The notes under the pieces: generated by a model
Databases searched by the model: none
Seen by the model: the letters and a program-made list of their open reading frames with translations, nothing else
What the model was told of the DNA's origin: nothing
Program-made: the position numbers and the translations under genes
Assembly: GCF_003711515.1 (NCBI RefSeq)
Contig: NW_021167081.1
Coordinates: 4,387,166-4,451,165 of the forward strand
Length of the DNA stretch: 64,000 nucleotides
Direction of reading: 5' to 3'
DNA from: Sodiomyces alkalinus F11
Lineage: Eukaryota; Ascomycota; Sordariomycetes; Glomerellales; Plectosphaerellaceae
Shown: piece by piece, positions 9,180 to 21,553 of the stretch
Layout: each line of letters starts with the position of its first letter
Position numbering within the stretch: the first letter of the stretch is position 1

Positions 9180-12100
9180 TACTTTTTATTAGTATAACGA
9201 TAGCTTCTATGGTAGTAGTGCCCGTTATAGGCCTCGTAACACTTACTACTCTAAAAGACAAAAGGCCTTGGATTAAAGCCGTGATAACTATCGCGTACTC
9301 CCACGATATCGCCGACCTTATTAATCCCGACCTTAAAGAGGCTAAACGGCTAAAGCGCTATATTTAAACTAATCCACTATAACCTCCTGCCACCGTAGAA
9401 GAATATAATACTATTAATTAAGATATACTATTTAAGATCTAGCAGGTAGAAGAGGATCGGTATAAGGCTAAAAAGAGGGGGATCTAAGCACTCCACGACT
9501 TCATCGCGAAGACGGTTAGCCCTGCTTTAAGGAATTAGTACGCCGGCTATAAAGAAGTAAGGGATATATTAAAGGCTCTTAAAACGCATTTTAAGCCGAT
9601 AAACGCCGCCTAGAAGTTATTAATTAAGACACGCTAGGATAAATACCTCTAAAACGTTAGGCGTATACCCTATAAGCGCTACCTTGAAGACTTTATTAAG
9701 CTTTACCGCGGCGCTAAGATATACGAAGTTCGTGCTTATAATACTAAAGACGATTAGATTAACGGCTTCTTTAACGCTATAGGCAGCGTAGTACTGGAGT
9801 AGTTAGAGGGACCCTTTATAGAGCTCCTACGACTAGAAAAGAAAGATCTACCCTTGATTTAATCTATTATGGAGGAGTATACGACGTGGCTGTATCGCAG
9901 TTACCCGTACCGACTCGATAAGAAGCCTAACGTATTATCCATTTATATGGCAACCTTCCTAGGTAAGGATAAAGAAGGTAAGGGTTAGCCGGTATAATTA
10001 GGATAATAGAGTAAGTAATAGTCCTCTTTAAGGAAAGAGTAGCCTACGATTACTGTATTAAGAAGAGGAGTAAATATAATAATAAGCCTTTATAAAAGTG
10101 CCTAAACGTTAACGAGGCACGCAGGAGAAAGGGATACACACCTATAAAAGAGATCTTAGAATGCGTTGACCGTATAATTAAGACTTAGGATAACGAATAT
10201 TAAAAGAGATTCCGGGAGATATTAAAAAGGACGCTAAAAGCCTGAAAACGGGTACTAAAAACGACTCTTAGAAGTTATAGCCCAAAGAATTACTAAAGGA
10301 GGTATCTAGCTTTATCGATAACTAAGAGGAGGATGCCGATAAAGAATCCTATAGGATATACTACCTCCTATGGATTAACGGAAAAGAAAGCGTTAGTAGT
10401 AACCTCTTTAACTAGCTATTAATCGATTCCAGTCCCTCTAGGTATATTATTAACTAATAACATTTACTATAGAACTTCGAGCCTATTATAGAAAAGCATT
10501 GTTTTTAAACGGGTAGTGGAGACACTAAGCTAGTTAAGGGTTATAGTAGGATATAATTAGAAGTGGACGATAAATATAGTAATCCCTTTACTTTAATGCT
10601 AAATCGCGTTACTTTTATATAAGACTACGTAATAACCTTAATCACGACTAGAAGATTAAAGGAATAGGGTATCGTTTTTAATTCTGTCCTCGAAGTTCTA
10701 AAGGTGGCCTCTAGAGAGGGCTTATTAGCCCTACCTCTTAATAACATTAATAACTAATATACCCTTATCCTAACGGATCGCTAATAGTACCTACTAAGCA
10801 GCTTCTTTAATAGCTTTACGGCACTAATTATAAATGTAGCTAACGCTTATTTATAGTATAAGAGGCTAGGGTATGCCGGTGTTACTGCCCTCGAAAAGAT
10901 AGGGAATGCTCTCGCTGGTAGCGTTATTAAAGGAAAAGGTCCTCTTATACTGGATTATAACGCCTACGCCCTTAGTAAGGTTAGGAGGCTAGTATTAAGG
11001 AGGCTAACCACGTAATAGCCGATAAGGCTATAGTAGAGGGTAGAAGTTGATTTCTTTAGCCTTAATAAGGCCTATAATGGTATGAAGATTACTGCCCTGT
11101 GTTTCGATCTATACATATAATAGATCGGTATTAGACTCCTACGTAACGCTAAATCAGCACTCTAGATAATAGCGAACTTTAAGCTCTTCCTATAGCGATA
11201 ATATAGCCTAAAGACTACTATAATCCGCCTGGATAGAGAAAGATCCCTTTAGAAAGGCCTTAACGTGTAGGCTAAAGAACGGGGTATCGTACTAGCAAGG
11301 TCTACACTGCACACGGCTACCTAGAATCCTTAAGCAAAACGCCACGGCGGCGTCGTCTTTACTATCGCGAGAACCCTCGTAATGGCCTTAGGCATTTAAT
11401 AGGATATATAACTAGAGATCCTCGTTACTATAGTATACCTATATAATCTAATTCCTTATAAGGACCTCGAGTAGAAGTCTCTAAAAGGATAAATAAAGGA
11501 TTAGATTATTACATAAGGCCTAAAGAAGATCCCCACGAAGCTAATCGTTAGCTACTTGAAGAGGTATAGTTATAGAGCCTATCCTCTGACCGCTAACTAC
11601 TAATAAGGTTATAACCTTAACGCTAAGTTAGCCGAAAGAGTATATATCGGCTATTTAATCGGTTATAAAAGTACTAATATATACCGGATTCAGGTGCTAA
11701 AATTAGGGAGGATTCTATGCACGAGAGATATTACCTTTACTAAAAAACTCTTATATAAAGATCGCGATATAGAGCCGCCGGTTACCGAAGAAGTTTTCGA
11801 GTAATTAAATCTACCGGTGGATTATTAACTCCACGATCCTCTCCCTATTACTACTAACGGTACCGATCTTCTACTTTAACTACTACTAGAGCAGAATACT
11901 ATAAGGGAGGCTATCGCGGCTCCTATTACTGCTACTGCTTCTAGGGGGGTGAATAGAGGTATAGGTTTAATAACCACTATAGAATCTATAGAAGAATAAT
12001 AATAGCAGGAATAGCAGGAGGCACCTAATTAAGAGGCACGAAGAATAGGGTAAATAACCTCTATAACGCCTTCCACGCCTCTAGCGGCACCTGCTTTAAC

Positions 12101-14250
12101 GTCTTCTATAATTACACCTATAATTATACCTATAACGGCACCTGTTTTCCCTCCTTTAATAACTATAAACGGCCCTCCTATACCACTAACTAGAACTACG
12201 GATCTACCGCTTATTTTTAAACGGCCTAACGATACCGAAGATTAATCTAACGATACGGCTATGACCGGCGATACCGTCGCGATAGGATTATTATCCCCTA
12301 ACTAATGGGTTCTTAACGAGGAACTAACCACTACCACCGCCGTTAATCTGGTATCTACGGCTCCTGCTACGGCTAAGTCTCCTTAAACCTTTTCTTCCAC
12401 TACTATAGCTAACTAACCTGCTTCTATAAGCAGAAAAAGCCGCCCTCCTATTATTCCGACGGCCGCGACTGACCGGCCTGCCCGTAGTAGGCGTCTAACC
12501 GACCGTTATACCCCTCCTTCCTTTTATACCTTCTATAACCAGATTAAGATACCGAAGAAGCCGCTACTACGCCGCGATATACCTAAGGAACCTTTAAACT
12601 AGTCTTAAATACTAAAGAGTCCCTATAAATTAGAATAGATTAAGGCCGCCTTATAAGAGGTCAGCACGCTTAGGTTAATAGGCATATTTAAACGGTGGGA
12701 ATAGTCCTACTAGCACGGGCACGGCTCGGGACTATCTAAATTAGTTCTAAGGCCACTAGACCTTAAATAGGCTTTCAAGTATAAGGTCGAGCCTATAGGC
12801 TACGTTAATAAATTTAAGGCACGCCTATATATTTAAGGGAATTAATAACTAAATAACTACCTTAACGTCTACGCCTCTACCCTCGCTAAAATGACCTTTA
12901 GGTCCTAAATAGGCATTATAGCCTACTTCGATCTCGAGACTCGGTAACTTAACGAAGTTAACGTATTTATTCATACCCTGCTTAACGAGTAAATCTATAT
13001 TAAGGACCCTGTTAGTTAGTAGTTACTCTAGTCGGTTACGGGCGTTGAAGCCTATAATTAGCTGGAGGACGTTTTAAAGTAATCTATATATATTCTTAAA
13101 TAACGTACAGGGATTTAAAGGCTACGCCGAGCGTTATATAGCCTCCGCTATTCGCTAAAGCTATAGCACTAATAGCTCTCTTCCGTACTATATAAGTACG
13201 GTTTAAAGTAATTAACCGAAGACGATTACGTCTTTAAGAATAGGGTCCTGATTACTTTTTCCTAAGTTAACGATATTATCCTGATCTACTATAAAGAATA
13301 TTAATCTACTACTAATAACCTACTACAATCGATACAGAAAAGCTTCTAAATTAAGGATCTAGGACTAGTTTTATAGTTCCTTAGAATCCGCGTAGGATAT
13401 AATCGTTAACAATATAAGCTATAGTTATGGCTTAATAACTATATCACCGATAAGATAAAGGCATTATGGGTGGATTATAGAGGTTATAGAGTTAAAAGCC
13501 CTTTTTCTTATCGTAATGTCTTAGAACCCTCTACTAACTAATAAGCCTCTGAAGAATTAATCTATCTATATCCTCGGAAGGTTGGTTTTATTAACTACGC
13601 CGCCTATTAGACCCGGCCTAATATCTCTAAAGCCGCTTCGAGGCTTACCGAATTCAGCACTAATCCTTTAAAATAGTATTACGAAGCTACCGATAGGTGC
13701 CTAAAGTATCTCGGCTCGATAAAGACCCTATACCTTTACTTTAGACCACGTAAAGACTACTAATAGCCTACACTCTTCTATACCTCCAACGCCGCCTTCG
13801 CGGACGATTATAAAACTAGGTATAGCTTATCAGGTTACTCGACCCTCCTATTCGGGGGTCCTATAAACTAAAAGACTAATAAGCAAATAAGCGTAATAAC
13901 CTTTAATACTAAAGCCAAGCTTAGAGCACTTTCTACTACTACTAGGTAGTATATCGCGATAAGGCGTTTAATAAAGGACTTAACGTTAACCTTTAACGAG
14001 GAACTACTAATAGTATACTATGATAATTAATAAACTAAGCAGCTACTAGAATTCTCTAGGCCGTAGGTTACCTCGAAATTAAAGTATCTTAATATCCACG
14101 CCCCCTGGATCTGATAAACTATCTAAAAAGGGACTGTCTCGATTAATTAGATCCTCATTAACGATATAGTTAGCGATAGCCTTATAAAGATAGTCCTATC
14201 GTAAAAGTATAAGGAGTTTATATATCTGCTTAGTATAGAAGTCCCCCCGA
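9180..14250 (+). pseudogene. Copia-B copy 1 gag-pol polyprotein, RIP-degraded
   Basis: One long plus-strand frame, interrupted by dozens of TAA/TAG codons, follows the Copia order. Gag is at about 9,180-10,330. The protease (LLIDSSPSRYIIN) is near 10,420. The GAG-pre-integrase segment (QYKRLGYAG) is near 10,855 and the integrase core lies at 11,040-11,500. A Ser/Thr/Pro linker covers 11,800-12,500, RT 12,540-13,480 and RNase H 13,480-14,240 with ASNAAFADDYKTRYSLSGY. The RT active site reads VNDIILIYY near 13,270: the first catalytic Asp has become Asn, a G-to-A change. The element is non-functional; similarity to copy 2 is high throughout. Confidence 0.85.
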
Positions 14251-14511
14251 AATAGAATTAAAGTAATTAATAGGGCCGAAGTCGTTTTATTACGTTTTAA
14301 TTAAAGGAAAACGGTTAATTAGACCGTTATTTTAAGTGTTTTTATGCCCTTACAGACTATTATTCAGGTACTACTTTTAATACTTTTTAACAGCTTTTCA
14401 GCTTTAACGTCTTTAATACCGTTAATTAATATCTAGGTCTATTTTACCCTAGATTTACGGCTTTAAATTAAGCAGAATTGTCAGAATTAATTCTGTAGTT
14501 CTAGTGGGGTG

Positions 14512-14560
14512 TGTTAGATACCACAACCACCTTATCGGCGTGTGATAAACCATATTATAT
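14512..14560 (+). repeat. 3' LTR of Copia-B copy 1, first 49 bp
   Basis: TGTTAGATACCACAACCACC... follows the purine tract agtggggtg and matches the LTR start. It breaks off at about 14,560, where a TIR-like sequence begins. Confidence 0.75.
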
Positions 14561-14950
14561 AAGGCGGGATATTCCGACTATACTATTTGGATATTCCGAC
14601 TGTAGTTCTGATATAGACCCATAAGTGTCCCATTTCGGAATACGATATATTATATAACACTACGTACGATTACCATATTAATTACTTTAATAGCTTTTTG
14701 ACGTTTTTAACATTTTTGACGTTTTTGACGTTTTTGGCTGTTAGATTAAGAGGTCAATTTAATCCCTCGAATTAATTGAAGGAAGTAGTTAATATGATTT
14801 TGGTGACTTGGCTTACGACCGGCAGTTCGTTCTTTACTACTAATCAAGGTCTCTTACGGAATCTAGGTCCTTATACCTTATCTCTTAATGCATCTAACCT
14901 ACTACTATTACTGCCCCTGCTACCCTTGTTTTTGTAATTAACGTATAAGC

Positions 14951-15163
14951 TTGTCTGTTCGATTAGAGCTAATCGCCGTCGCGATAGCTCCACGGGCACG
15001 CCCTCCTCGCCCTCGCCCTCTCCTACACCTACGGGTATCGTCGCCGCCTTATTGCTGTTATTATTACGAGGCTAAGCAACGCGCCGCTACTTCCTCTAGC
15101 CGAGCGGCTGCCCGTTACTCCTCTAGTTCATATTTAGAGGGCTCCTGGGCACGCGTCCTTTAG
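14951..15163 (+). pseudogene. Short open frame in the DNA transposon, no recognised product
   Basis: A 70-codon open frame beginning MSVRLELIAVAIAPRARPP, rich in Arg, Ser, Pro and Ala. It lies upstream of, and could be the 5' part of, the ORF described next. I recognise no domain; it may simply be a GC-rich stretch that escaped stops. Confidence 0.2.
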
Positions 15164-15189
15164 TTCTATGTCTATAGATTACGACCGCC

Positions 15190-16084
15190 AGGGATTAATA
15201 CTACCAGGATATCTTCTCGCGCGATACGAGGCCGACCGCGGCCTACGACTATAATAAGAGGGTTAATAATCCGCCGTATATCATTATCGGGATACCAACT
15301 ATAGTCGCTCCCGAGATACTAGAAAGGGTAGAAGTCGGTATAAACGAAGGGGGTATTAGACCGTTCTCGCGCTATAATTTTATACTAGTAAGGGACGCTA
15401 AACTACTATCTGAACTACCCCGTGTATAATATCACCGGCGCCCGGGATTTAGCTACGCTAATAGCGTAGTTGAACTACTTTAGTAAAAGCTTTAAAATAA
15501 ACCTGCTATAGTATTACCTCGCGTGGCCTATCTAATTCCGTGTATGATAATCTTTAATTTAACGCTAGGCTTAATTAGACTCTTTCCTCTTATACTCCGC
15601 CTTGTTATTAATAAGTATTAACTTAATCCGCTTAGTAACGAACTTAATATCTATAAAGGAATTAAGTAGATACCCTTTAATTAAGCTATAGTTTACCTCG
15701 GATTAAGCCGTTATACGATAGCCTTAATTCTTATTCTTCGCGATCTAATAAGTTATAGAGTACTTCCGCTAAGGACGCTATATCGCGAGGATATACTAAA
15801 TAATATGCTTTTACTCCGGGAACTCCAATAATAGATATAGCTAGGCCTCCTCGAAATCGTCTTCGGTCTTCGCTCCAATAACGGCCTTTTATATTATTAA
15901 AAAGCTATAAGGATCACGTATAATATCTACTCCTCTTAGGATAATAATCTATTAAGCTTCTTATTAGTCTAAGAGTAAGTTCCCCGAAAAGAGGCGCGTC
16001 GCGAGTACGAACCTTAAAAGCTTAGCGCTATTATTCTTAATAATCGCCTTCCTAAAGCTATTTATCCTTAGCTTTATTAGTAAC
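15190..16084 (+). pseudogene. Unrecognised ORF of the DNA transposon, truncated by Gypsy insertion
   Basis: If TAR codons are read as Gln, a coherent frame of roughly 290 codons appears. Segments include YIIIGIPTIVAPEILERV, FSRYNFILVRDAKLLSELP, KPAIVLPRVAYLIPC, FNQAIVYLGLSRYTIALI and YREDILNNMLLLREL. Codon-like periodicity and clustering of stops at Gln sites suggest a genuine but dead gene. I recognise no transposase motif, so the superfamily is open. Confidence 0.4.
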
Positions 16085-16089
16085 GTTCT
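16085..16089. repeat. Left target-site duplication of the Gypsy element (GTTCT)
   Basis: GTTCT is repeated at 28,591-28,595 immediately after the 3' LTR. Confidence 0.8.
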
Positions 16090-16450
16090 TGATACGCCCT
16101 ATTCCCCAGCCTCCGTAGGAATGGCACTGGCACTATCCGCCCTACTATAGAACGGATAGCGCGGGAGCTATTTACTTAGATAGAGAACGTATAGCTCTAG
16201 CGCTATTCGTATAGATAGAGAACGAATAGCACCTAGACTATCCGTATATATAGCATAGGATCGGTAGTGCGGATTATAGTTAGGCCGAACCAGCTAAGGG
16301 ATATATCCTCGGCGCGGTTCCCCCTTAGTTTAGAGAAGATAGCTTTATTATACTCTATTCTCTATACCTAAAGATCGCTATTCCGAACCCTAGAATCCCT
16401 AGGTCCGATAGTACTAGCTAGCTAGAGATATACCTAGATAGGGTATATTA
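16090..16450 (+). repeat. 5' LTR of the plus-strand Gypsy
   Basis: Matches 28,215-28,590 over nearly the whole length, including actatccgcc, ggatagcgcgggagctattt and cctcggcgcggttccccctt. It ends GGGTATATTA where the 3' copy ends GGGCATATCA. The last 130 bp are also shared with the minus-strand LTRs at 43,936 and 60,515. Confidence 0.85.
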
Positions 16451-17079
16451 AATAGTAGTAACCAAGCTTTTAAGCGAGGTTTATATACCGCTGCTTAACG
16501 CAAAGCGACGTGTCCTACGACTATATAGACACGTAGTATGCCGACGGAACTATACGACTACCGGCGTGCCGGGCGAAAACGCCTCTCCTTCGCTAGACTA
16601 AGGCGTGGAGTATATAAGAATTATAGCCTACTATTCGTACGCAGGTTCGGCGATTATACTAATACTGCTAAACGAAAAATCCGCTATATAACCTAAAGCT
16701 CTGCTATTATAACCGACGTAAACCTCCGTAACGACTATTCTTATCTGCGAAGCGTTAAAAGCGCGAAAAATCTTATTAAGTTCTTAGATAATTTCCCGGA
16801 CCTTATCGCTAATCTCCTTATACCCGAAGATATAGCTCTGTTTAATATAGCTAAGAGGGCCGTATACGCTTTAGGGATAGCCGGCGCGAGCGGCCTAACC
16901 TTAAGAGAAAGAATCTCGTAATCGGAGTCTATATCCGATATATCCTACCTAGAGAAATAGATCCGAAGACCGGATAACTTCGTGCACGCCTTCGAAAAAT
17001 AGCTTAATAGAGAACCTGCTTATAGGGAGATCCTAGCGAGTATAGGAGAACCCCGGTATATTAAGGGGACATAACCTAT
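16451..17079 (+). other. Gypsy 5' leader
   Basis: Between the 5' LTR and the first readable Gag segment I see no gene or clear motif. The primer-binding site should begin at 16,451 (aatagtagtaacc), but it is too altered to assign a tRNA. Confidence 0.4.
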
Positions 17080-18910
17080 AAAACCGTTTACCGCTAATCC
17101 CGCTCCCTATATAGGCGTGCTAGATCCTAAGGCTAACCTAATTAACCGTATTAGAGGGAGCCTTATTAATACTAGCCTTATTAGTACTAGCCTTACTAGT
17201 ACTAGCTCCGCTAATACTAGCTCTACTCTATCTAGCTCCGCCTAGCTTATTATAATAGGGCTTAGGATATAAAAGCTAGGTAGTCGGCGTCGCCTTAAGA
17301 TTACGGGAGAGTTATAGGAACCGTTATTTACTATAATAAAGCCTACCTTACTCTTTATCTATCCTACTATAAAGGCCACGGATAAGGAGCCTATGATTAA
17401 GGAGGAGGAGTTAACGTACTCCTTAAGTAAATTCTGTTTATACTAATCGCTCGTGTCCTATATATCTCCTACTAAGACTATTATTCGCTATTCGAACGCT
17501 ATAGAACGCTAAATATGTAACGCCCTTAGCCGGGCCTTTTTAGCTAATTACCCGGTTAACTCTAAGAGTATAGTATCTAGTGCTCCCGGACCTAGCTATT
17601 AGAATATCCGCTAAAGTACTAGACCGCCGGATAAAACGACTCCCCCTCCTCCGGCGCTTATTTAGCCGCCCCTTATAGGCGGAGACTAAACGTATATATA
17701 CTAGTCGGACTTACTAGCTATTATTAGCGAGCTTTAGCGCGGATTATAGTCGTAATAACCTAAGGTTCGCTTTAAGGCGGACGACCTCGGGTACTTTAAC
17801 CCGCCGGAATACTTTACTATTACCTAGGATATCCGTACGGAAAGTATTAAGCTAGTCTTCCTTAACGTATTCCGCTTTATAAACGTTATAGAATAGTATA
17901 CCGGAATAAGCCCCGGGTATAGCGAAGCCCTTACCCGCGGTATCTCCTACTACCTACTAAGTAAAGCCTTTAAGTAGCTAATAACTATAGACCCCGGACT
18001 CCGTAAATAGTATAATAAGAATACTACCCTAAAGAACTAGAAGGATAGGTTAAAGAGCTAATTCTGGCTCCCGCGCGAAGAAGCTAAGTATTAATTATAT
18101 AAGGAAAAGTATACCCTAGAAGATATTATAAACCGCCGTGATATCTGCTTATTCGCTAATAGTATCGCCTGACTTATAAAAGCTACCGATAAACCCTAGG
18201 GAAAGCTCCTATCTATTATTTAGGATAAGCTTAATACTAACCTAGCCGCGATTATAATCTAACTAGGACCTAAGATAAAGTTAGCCGATTTCCTACAGTC
18301 CATTATAAACCTAATACTAGGATAGTACCGGAACTATACCTACAGAGTTTAAAAGTACTATATTAGCCGATATAGCCTCCCTAAACTAGACTACGGAATA
18401 TATAGCGCTCCGCTACCTATTATAGTAGTTTAGTAACCCGCGCCGCGGTATTACGACTAACGCTTTAATCTAATACCCGAGCGCCGCCGTATACTATAGC
18501 CTAACCGCTATTCCCTTAATCCTAGCTAGCTCCGTCACTAGAGCGAGAATCACGCGCTACTTACGTCGAATGCTAACCGTTATACTAATAATAAGGGTTA
18601 GCGACTCCTAATTAATAACGCTAACGAATAGTCTAATCGCTAATACGGAGACTATCACCGCGACTATTCTTAAGACTAGGTCTACGCCTCCGCCGAAAAA
18701 GCCGCTAAGCCTGTATCCGGAGATAAAGACGATATAGAACCCGAGTACTATTATACTAAGGGGAACTCTAAGGGTTTTATAGACTCCGAGAATAATAATA
18801 GCGCGGGTAGCGAATAAAGTAACTAACTATACTAAGTCGCTAATAGACCCGGATTTATACCTAAGTACGCTAATCTTTACTAGGTACGCCGGAAGTATAG
18901 TAAATACTAT
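17080..18910 (+). pseudogene. Gypsy Gag, RIP-degraded, cut off by the MULE
   Basis: Plus-strand frames show a Gag-like protein. A Thr/Ser/Pro-rich N-terminal half (17,150-17,700) is followed by a capsid-like middle (LADFLQSIINLILGQYRNYTY near 18,290). The polar tail reads TNNKGQRLL, SAEKAAKPVSGDKDD, EPEYYYTKGNSKG and FIPKYANLYQVRRKYSKYY up to 18,910. The reading frame would continue past the 8-bp duplication at 21,554 (TYKIKSRDYPI...). In related fungal Gypsy elements a zinc-finger-like segment sits at this place; here its Cys positions look mutated to Tyr. Confidence 0.5.
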
Positions 18911-18917
18911 TAACCTA
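18910..18917. repeat. Left target-site duplication of the MULE (TTAACCTA)
   Basis: TTAACCTA recurs at 21,554-21,561, directly outside the right inverted repeat. Confidence 0.8.
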
Positions 18918-19036
18918 GGGCCTTACTAGGGAGCCTAGACGGAATGATCCTCGGGCTATACTATGTGGGGGGATGTGGAGCGATGATAAAATTACTAAGG
19001 CGTATAGGTATCCTACCTATTATATATATACTCTTT
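18918..19036 (+). repeat. Left terminal inverted repeat of the MULE
   Basis: Reverse-complementary to 21,435-21,553 over about 119 bp, with roughly a dozen mismatches, mostly transitions. Confidence 0.85.
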
Positions 19037-19379
19037 GTATATTAATTCGTGCTCTTTATCGTAATTCTTATCTACGGTTATCTTAGGGTTTAATCTAACC
19101 ACCACGCTCCTGTAAAACTAACGCTATTTCTAATTATAATTTAAAGCTATTTCTAATAGTAGCCACCTACCTACCACGATAGATTCCCCGACCGATAGTA
19201 ATTAACCCTGCGGAGCCGACCTACCGTAAGAGCTTTTCGCTTCTCTGGAGGAGGGTAATAAAGCCCTAGTTACCTACGCGTTCTCGAACGGCTATAGTCT
19301 CGTGAAATACTAATAGTATCTATCTAGTACTAATCTATTCCGAGTTATGTATCGCTATAGGAAAGGTAGGGTAGCTTCG

Positions 19380-21390
19380 GCTCGCGAGACGTAAACGTAT
19401 AAAACTAAACACCGTAAAACGGCGTTATAGATAACCGCCTATCTCTTTAGGGTTAACCTTCGCCGCCGCGATACTGGCCGCTAGGCTATTAAAGCTATCG
19501 CTAGTCGACTTAACTATAATTATGGCTGGGTTAAGGCCACTACCTTCCACTAGTTCAGGGCTCGGGGCCTCGCGTTACGTAGGCTTGAGATTATCTCTAT
19601 ATGGAATAGCGGTATTCGGCCCCGTACTATTATGGTAACGCTCCGTAACCCCGAAAATCTAAGCTAGCCAGCGCTAGAGGTGATAAGGTCCGATATTATG
19701 AACCTGCTTATACGATACCACCGTGAGGAGCTAGCTAGCACGACGCTAACTTAATGGATTTACGAGGTATGCCTTCCTTATCTTATCACGCAACTATATA
19801 CTAATTTCTTAGTAAATCGGTATGAAAGACGAGTTCTTCTACCGCGATATACGTGATAGTCAGGACCGAATCCAGTACCTCTTTATCGCACCTAAATGAG
19901 CTATCACCCTCCTTTAATAGTATCCCGATATCCTTATTATAGATACTACCTATAAGACTAATAAGTTTAAGATACCGTTACTTAACTTCTACGGCGTATC
20001 GCCCCTCCGAAGAGCCTTTTTTATTATGATTATATTCCTAGATAACGAGAAGGAGACTCGATACGCCTAGGCTATTAGGGTTTTAAGCGAGTTTATCCTC
20101 GCCGCCGGTATACCCTTACCTCGCCGTATTATCGCCGACCGGGAGCTAGCCTTAATAAACGCACTTAAAGTCTATATAAACTTAGGACCGGTGCCCCTTC
20201 TTCTATATCGTTAGTATATAAATATAAACGTACTCGCGAAGACTAAGGGCTTTTTTCCTAAAGCTACGAAGCTACCCGACGGCACCGTTAAACGGCACCC
20301 TATATTTACTGCTTTTTTAAAGGCGTGGAACTCTCTGATTATGAGTCTAATAGTCGAGAGATTCGAAGAGCGCTTTCGAGATTTCTAGCGGTAGGGGCGG
20401 CACCTAAAAAACGCTATTAATTATGCCCTGAATATCTGGATTAATCCCTTTAAAGAGAAACTCGTGGACTGTTTTATAAATCGGGTGCCCTATTTTAGCC
20501 ACCGAACCACTTCTATCGTAGAGTCTACACACGCTAGCCTTAAACGGTATCTACACTTTTCCACGGGTGACTTAGTAACAGTCTTCCATAGCTTAAAGCT
20601 ATACTGGAAGAACTAAGGGGAAGACCTTTAATTAGAGAGGGCGAGCCGAATTAATAAGGTGTAGTTTTTTATAGCGGGCGTTCTTTTTAGCCTTATTCAT
20701 CAGTAAGTCGTCCCGTAAGTATTGGAACGGATTAAGATTAAACTTACCGCCCTTAAGAAGATACGCTAAGGCGAAGTATTATAATAAGAGCTAGACCCCT
20801 ACGAGCCTTATACTATTACGACCTCTTTAGGGTTACCCTACCGGCATATGCTTTTTTAGTATAAACGCGACTCTAAGCCTCTTAATATTACGTTAATGAA
20901 CGTCTCCTGGCGATAGAATCAAGCCGAGCCTAGTACTAGCACCGCGTTTCTATACTATTCGTCTAGTCCCCTTCAACCGATAGCAGTAAGGGGAAAAGGC
21001 CGGCTAAAAGGAGTAGTTAAGATATCTAGCACGGGTAAATCGAAGGGCTAAGGGAAGAATAGTACTAAACGGCTCCCCTCGGCCTTCGAAATTACTACTA
21101 CCGAGGAACGGCGCGATACCCTGCCTTTATCCACGGCCCCCCCGGCTCTAGCCTAGAAATACGAGGCAGGCACATAGGCGCCTCGTTAATCCGCCCGCTT
21201 ACTTAACGCCCTTAAAATAATCTTAGAGGATCACGAATTAGAGGCTATTCTAGCGGAGATTAAGGGCTAAATAGATACGTTATTAAGGACCGCTGAGGAA
21301 GAGGTAGTAGAGTAGCGGGAAGAGGAGGCCGAGATAAGGGAATTTAAGACGGCGTTGGAGGTTATAGGTAGAATAAGGGCGCCCTAGTTT
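19380..21390 (+). pseudogene. MULE transposase, RIP-degraded
   Basis: A DDE transposase of the Mutator/FAR1 type would cut and paste this element. The N-terminal part reads YNYGWVKATTFHQFRARG and ELASTTLTQWIYEVCLPY. The catalytic core starts at about 19,925 with DTTYKTNKFKIPLLNFYGVS (the first Asp of MULE cores). It continues with FLDNEKE, LPRRIIADRELALINALK (second Asp), NINVLAKTKGFFPKATKLPD, and HRTTSIVESTHASLKRYL near 20,500. The C-terminal part is charged (RTAEEEVVE). About a dozen TAG/TAA stops and one frame change near 19,830 disable it. Its 670-codon span equals that of complete MULE transposases, so it was probably the autonomous form. Confidence 0.8.
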
Positions 21391-21434
21391 AATTAAACCG
21401 CTTTACTTACAATAAAGAGCACCAATTATTACAC

Positions 21435-21553
21435 GAAGAGTATATATAAAATAAGTGGGATACCTATAAGCCTTGGTAATTTTGTTATCGCCCTATATCC
21501 CCCCATATAGTGTAGCCCGAGGATCATTCCGTCTAGTCTCCCTAGTAAGGCCC
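21435..21553 (-). repeat. Right terminal inverted repeat of the MULE
   Basis: Partner of 18,918-19,036. A 60-codon open frame crossing it (21,473-21,655) runs from the repeat into Gypsy pol and is not a gene. Confidence 0.85.

Larger units (their letters stand above)
14561..16084 (+). mobile_element. DNA transposon, left end and part of interior (right end lost)
   Basis: It begins aggcgggatattccgactatactatttggatattccgac, the same double-motif terminus as the element at 5,572. Positions 14,750-14,970 are related to 5,740-5,960. It is longer than that element, and from about 15,190 carries a plus-strand frame. The Gypsy insertion interrupts it at 16,085. No matching inverted repeat is found on the far side of the Gypsy (28,596-28,630), so the right terminus appears deleted. 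Confidence 0.55.
18918..21553 (+). mobile_element. Mutator-like element (MULE) inside Gypsy gag-pol
   Basis: 2,636 bp bounded by inverted repeats of about 119 bp (18,918-19,036 and 21,435-21,553), each containing gacggaatgatcctcgggct and a tract of six or more Gs. The outer flanks are perfect 8-bp duplications TTAACCTA. The interior encodes a FAR1/MULE-type transposase on the plus strand. TIR length, duplication length and transposase type all agree with Mutator. Confidence 0.85.
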
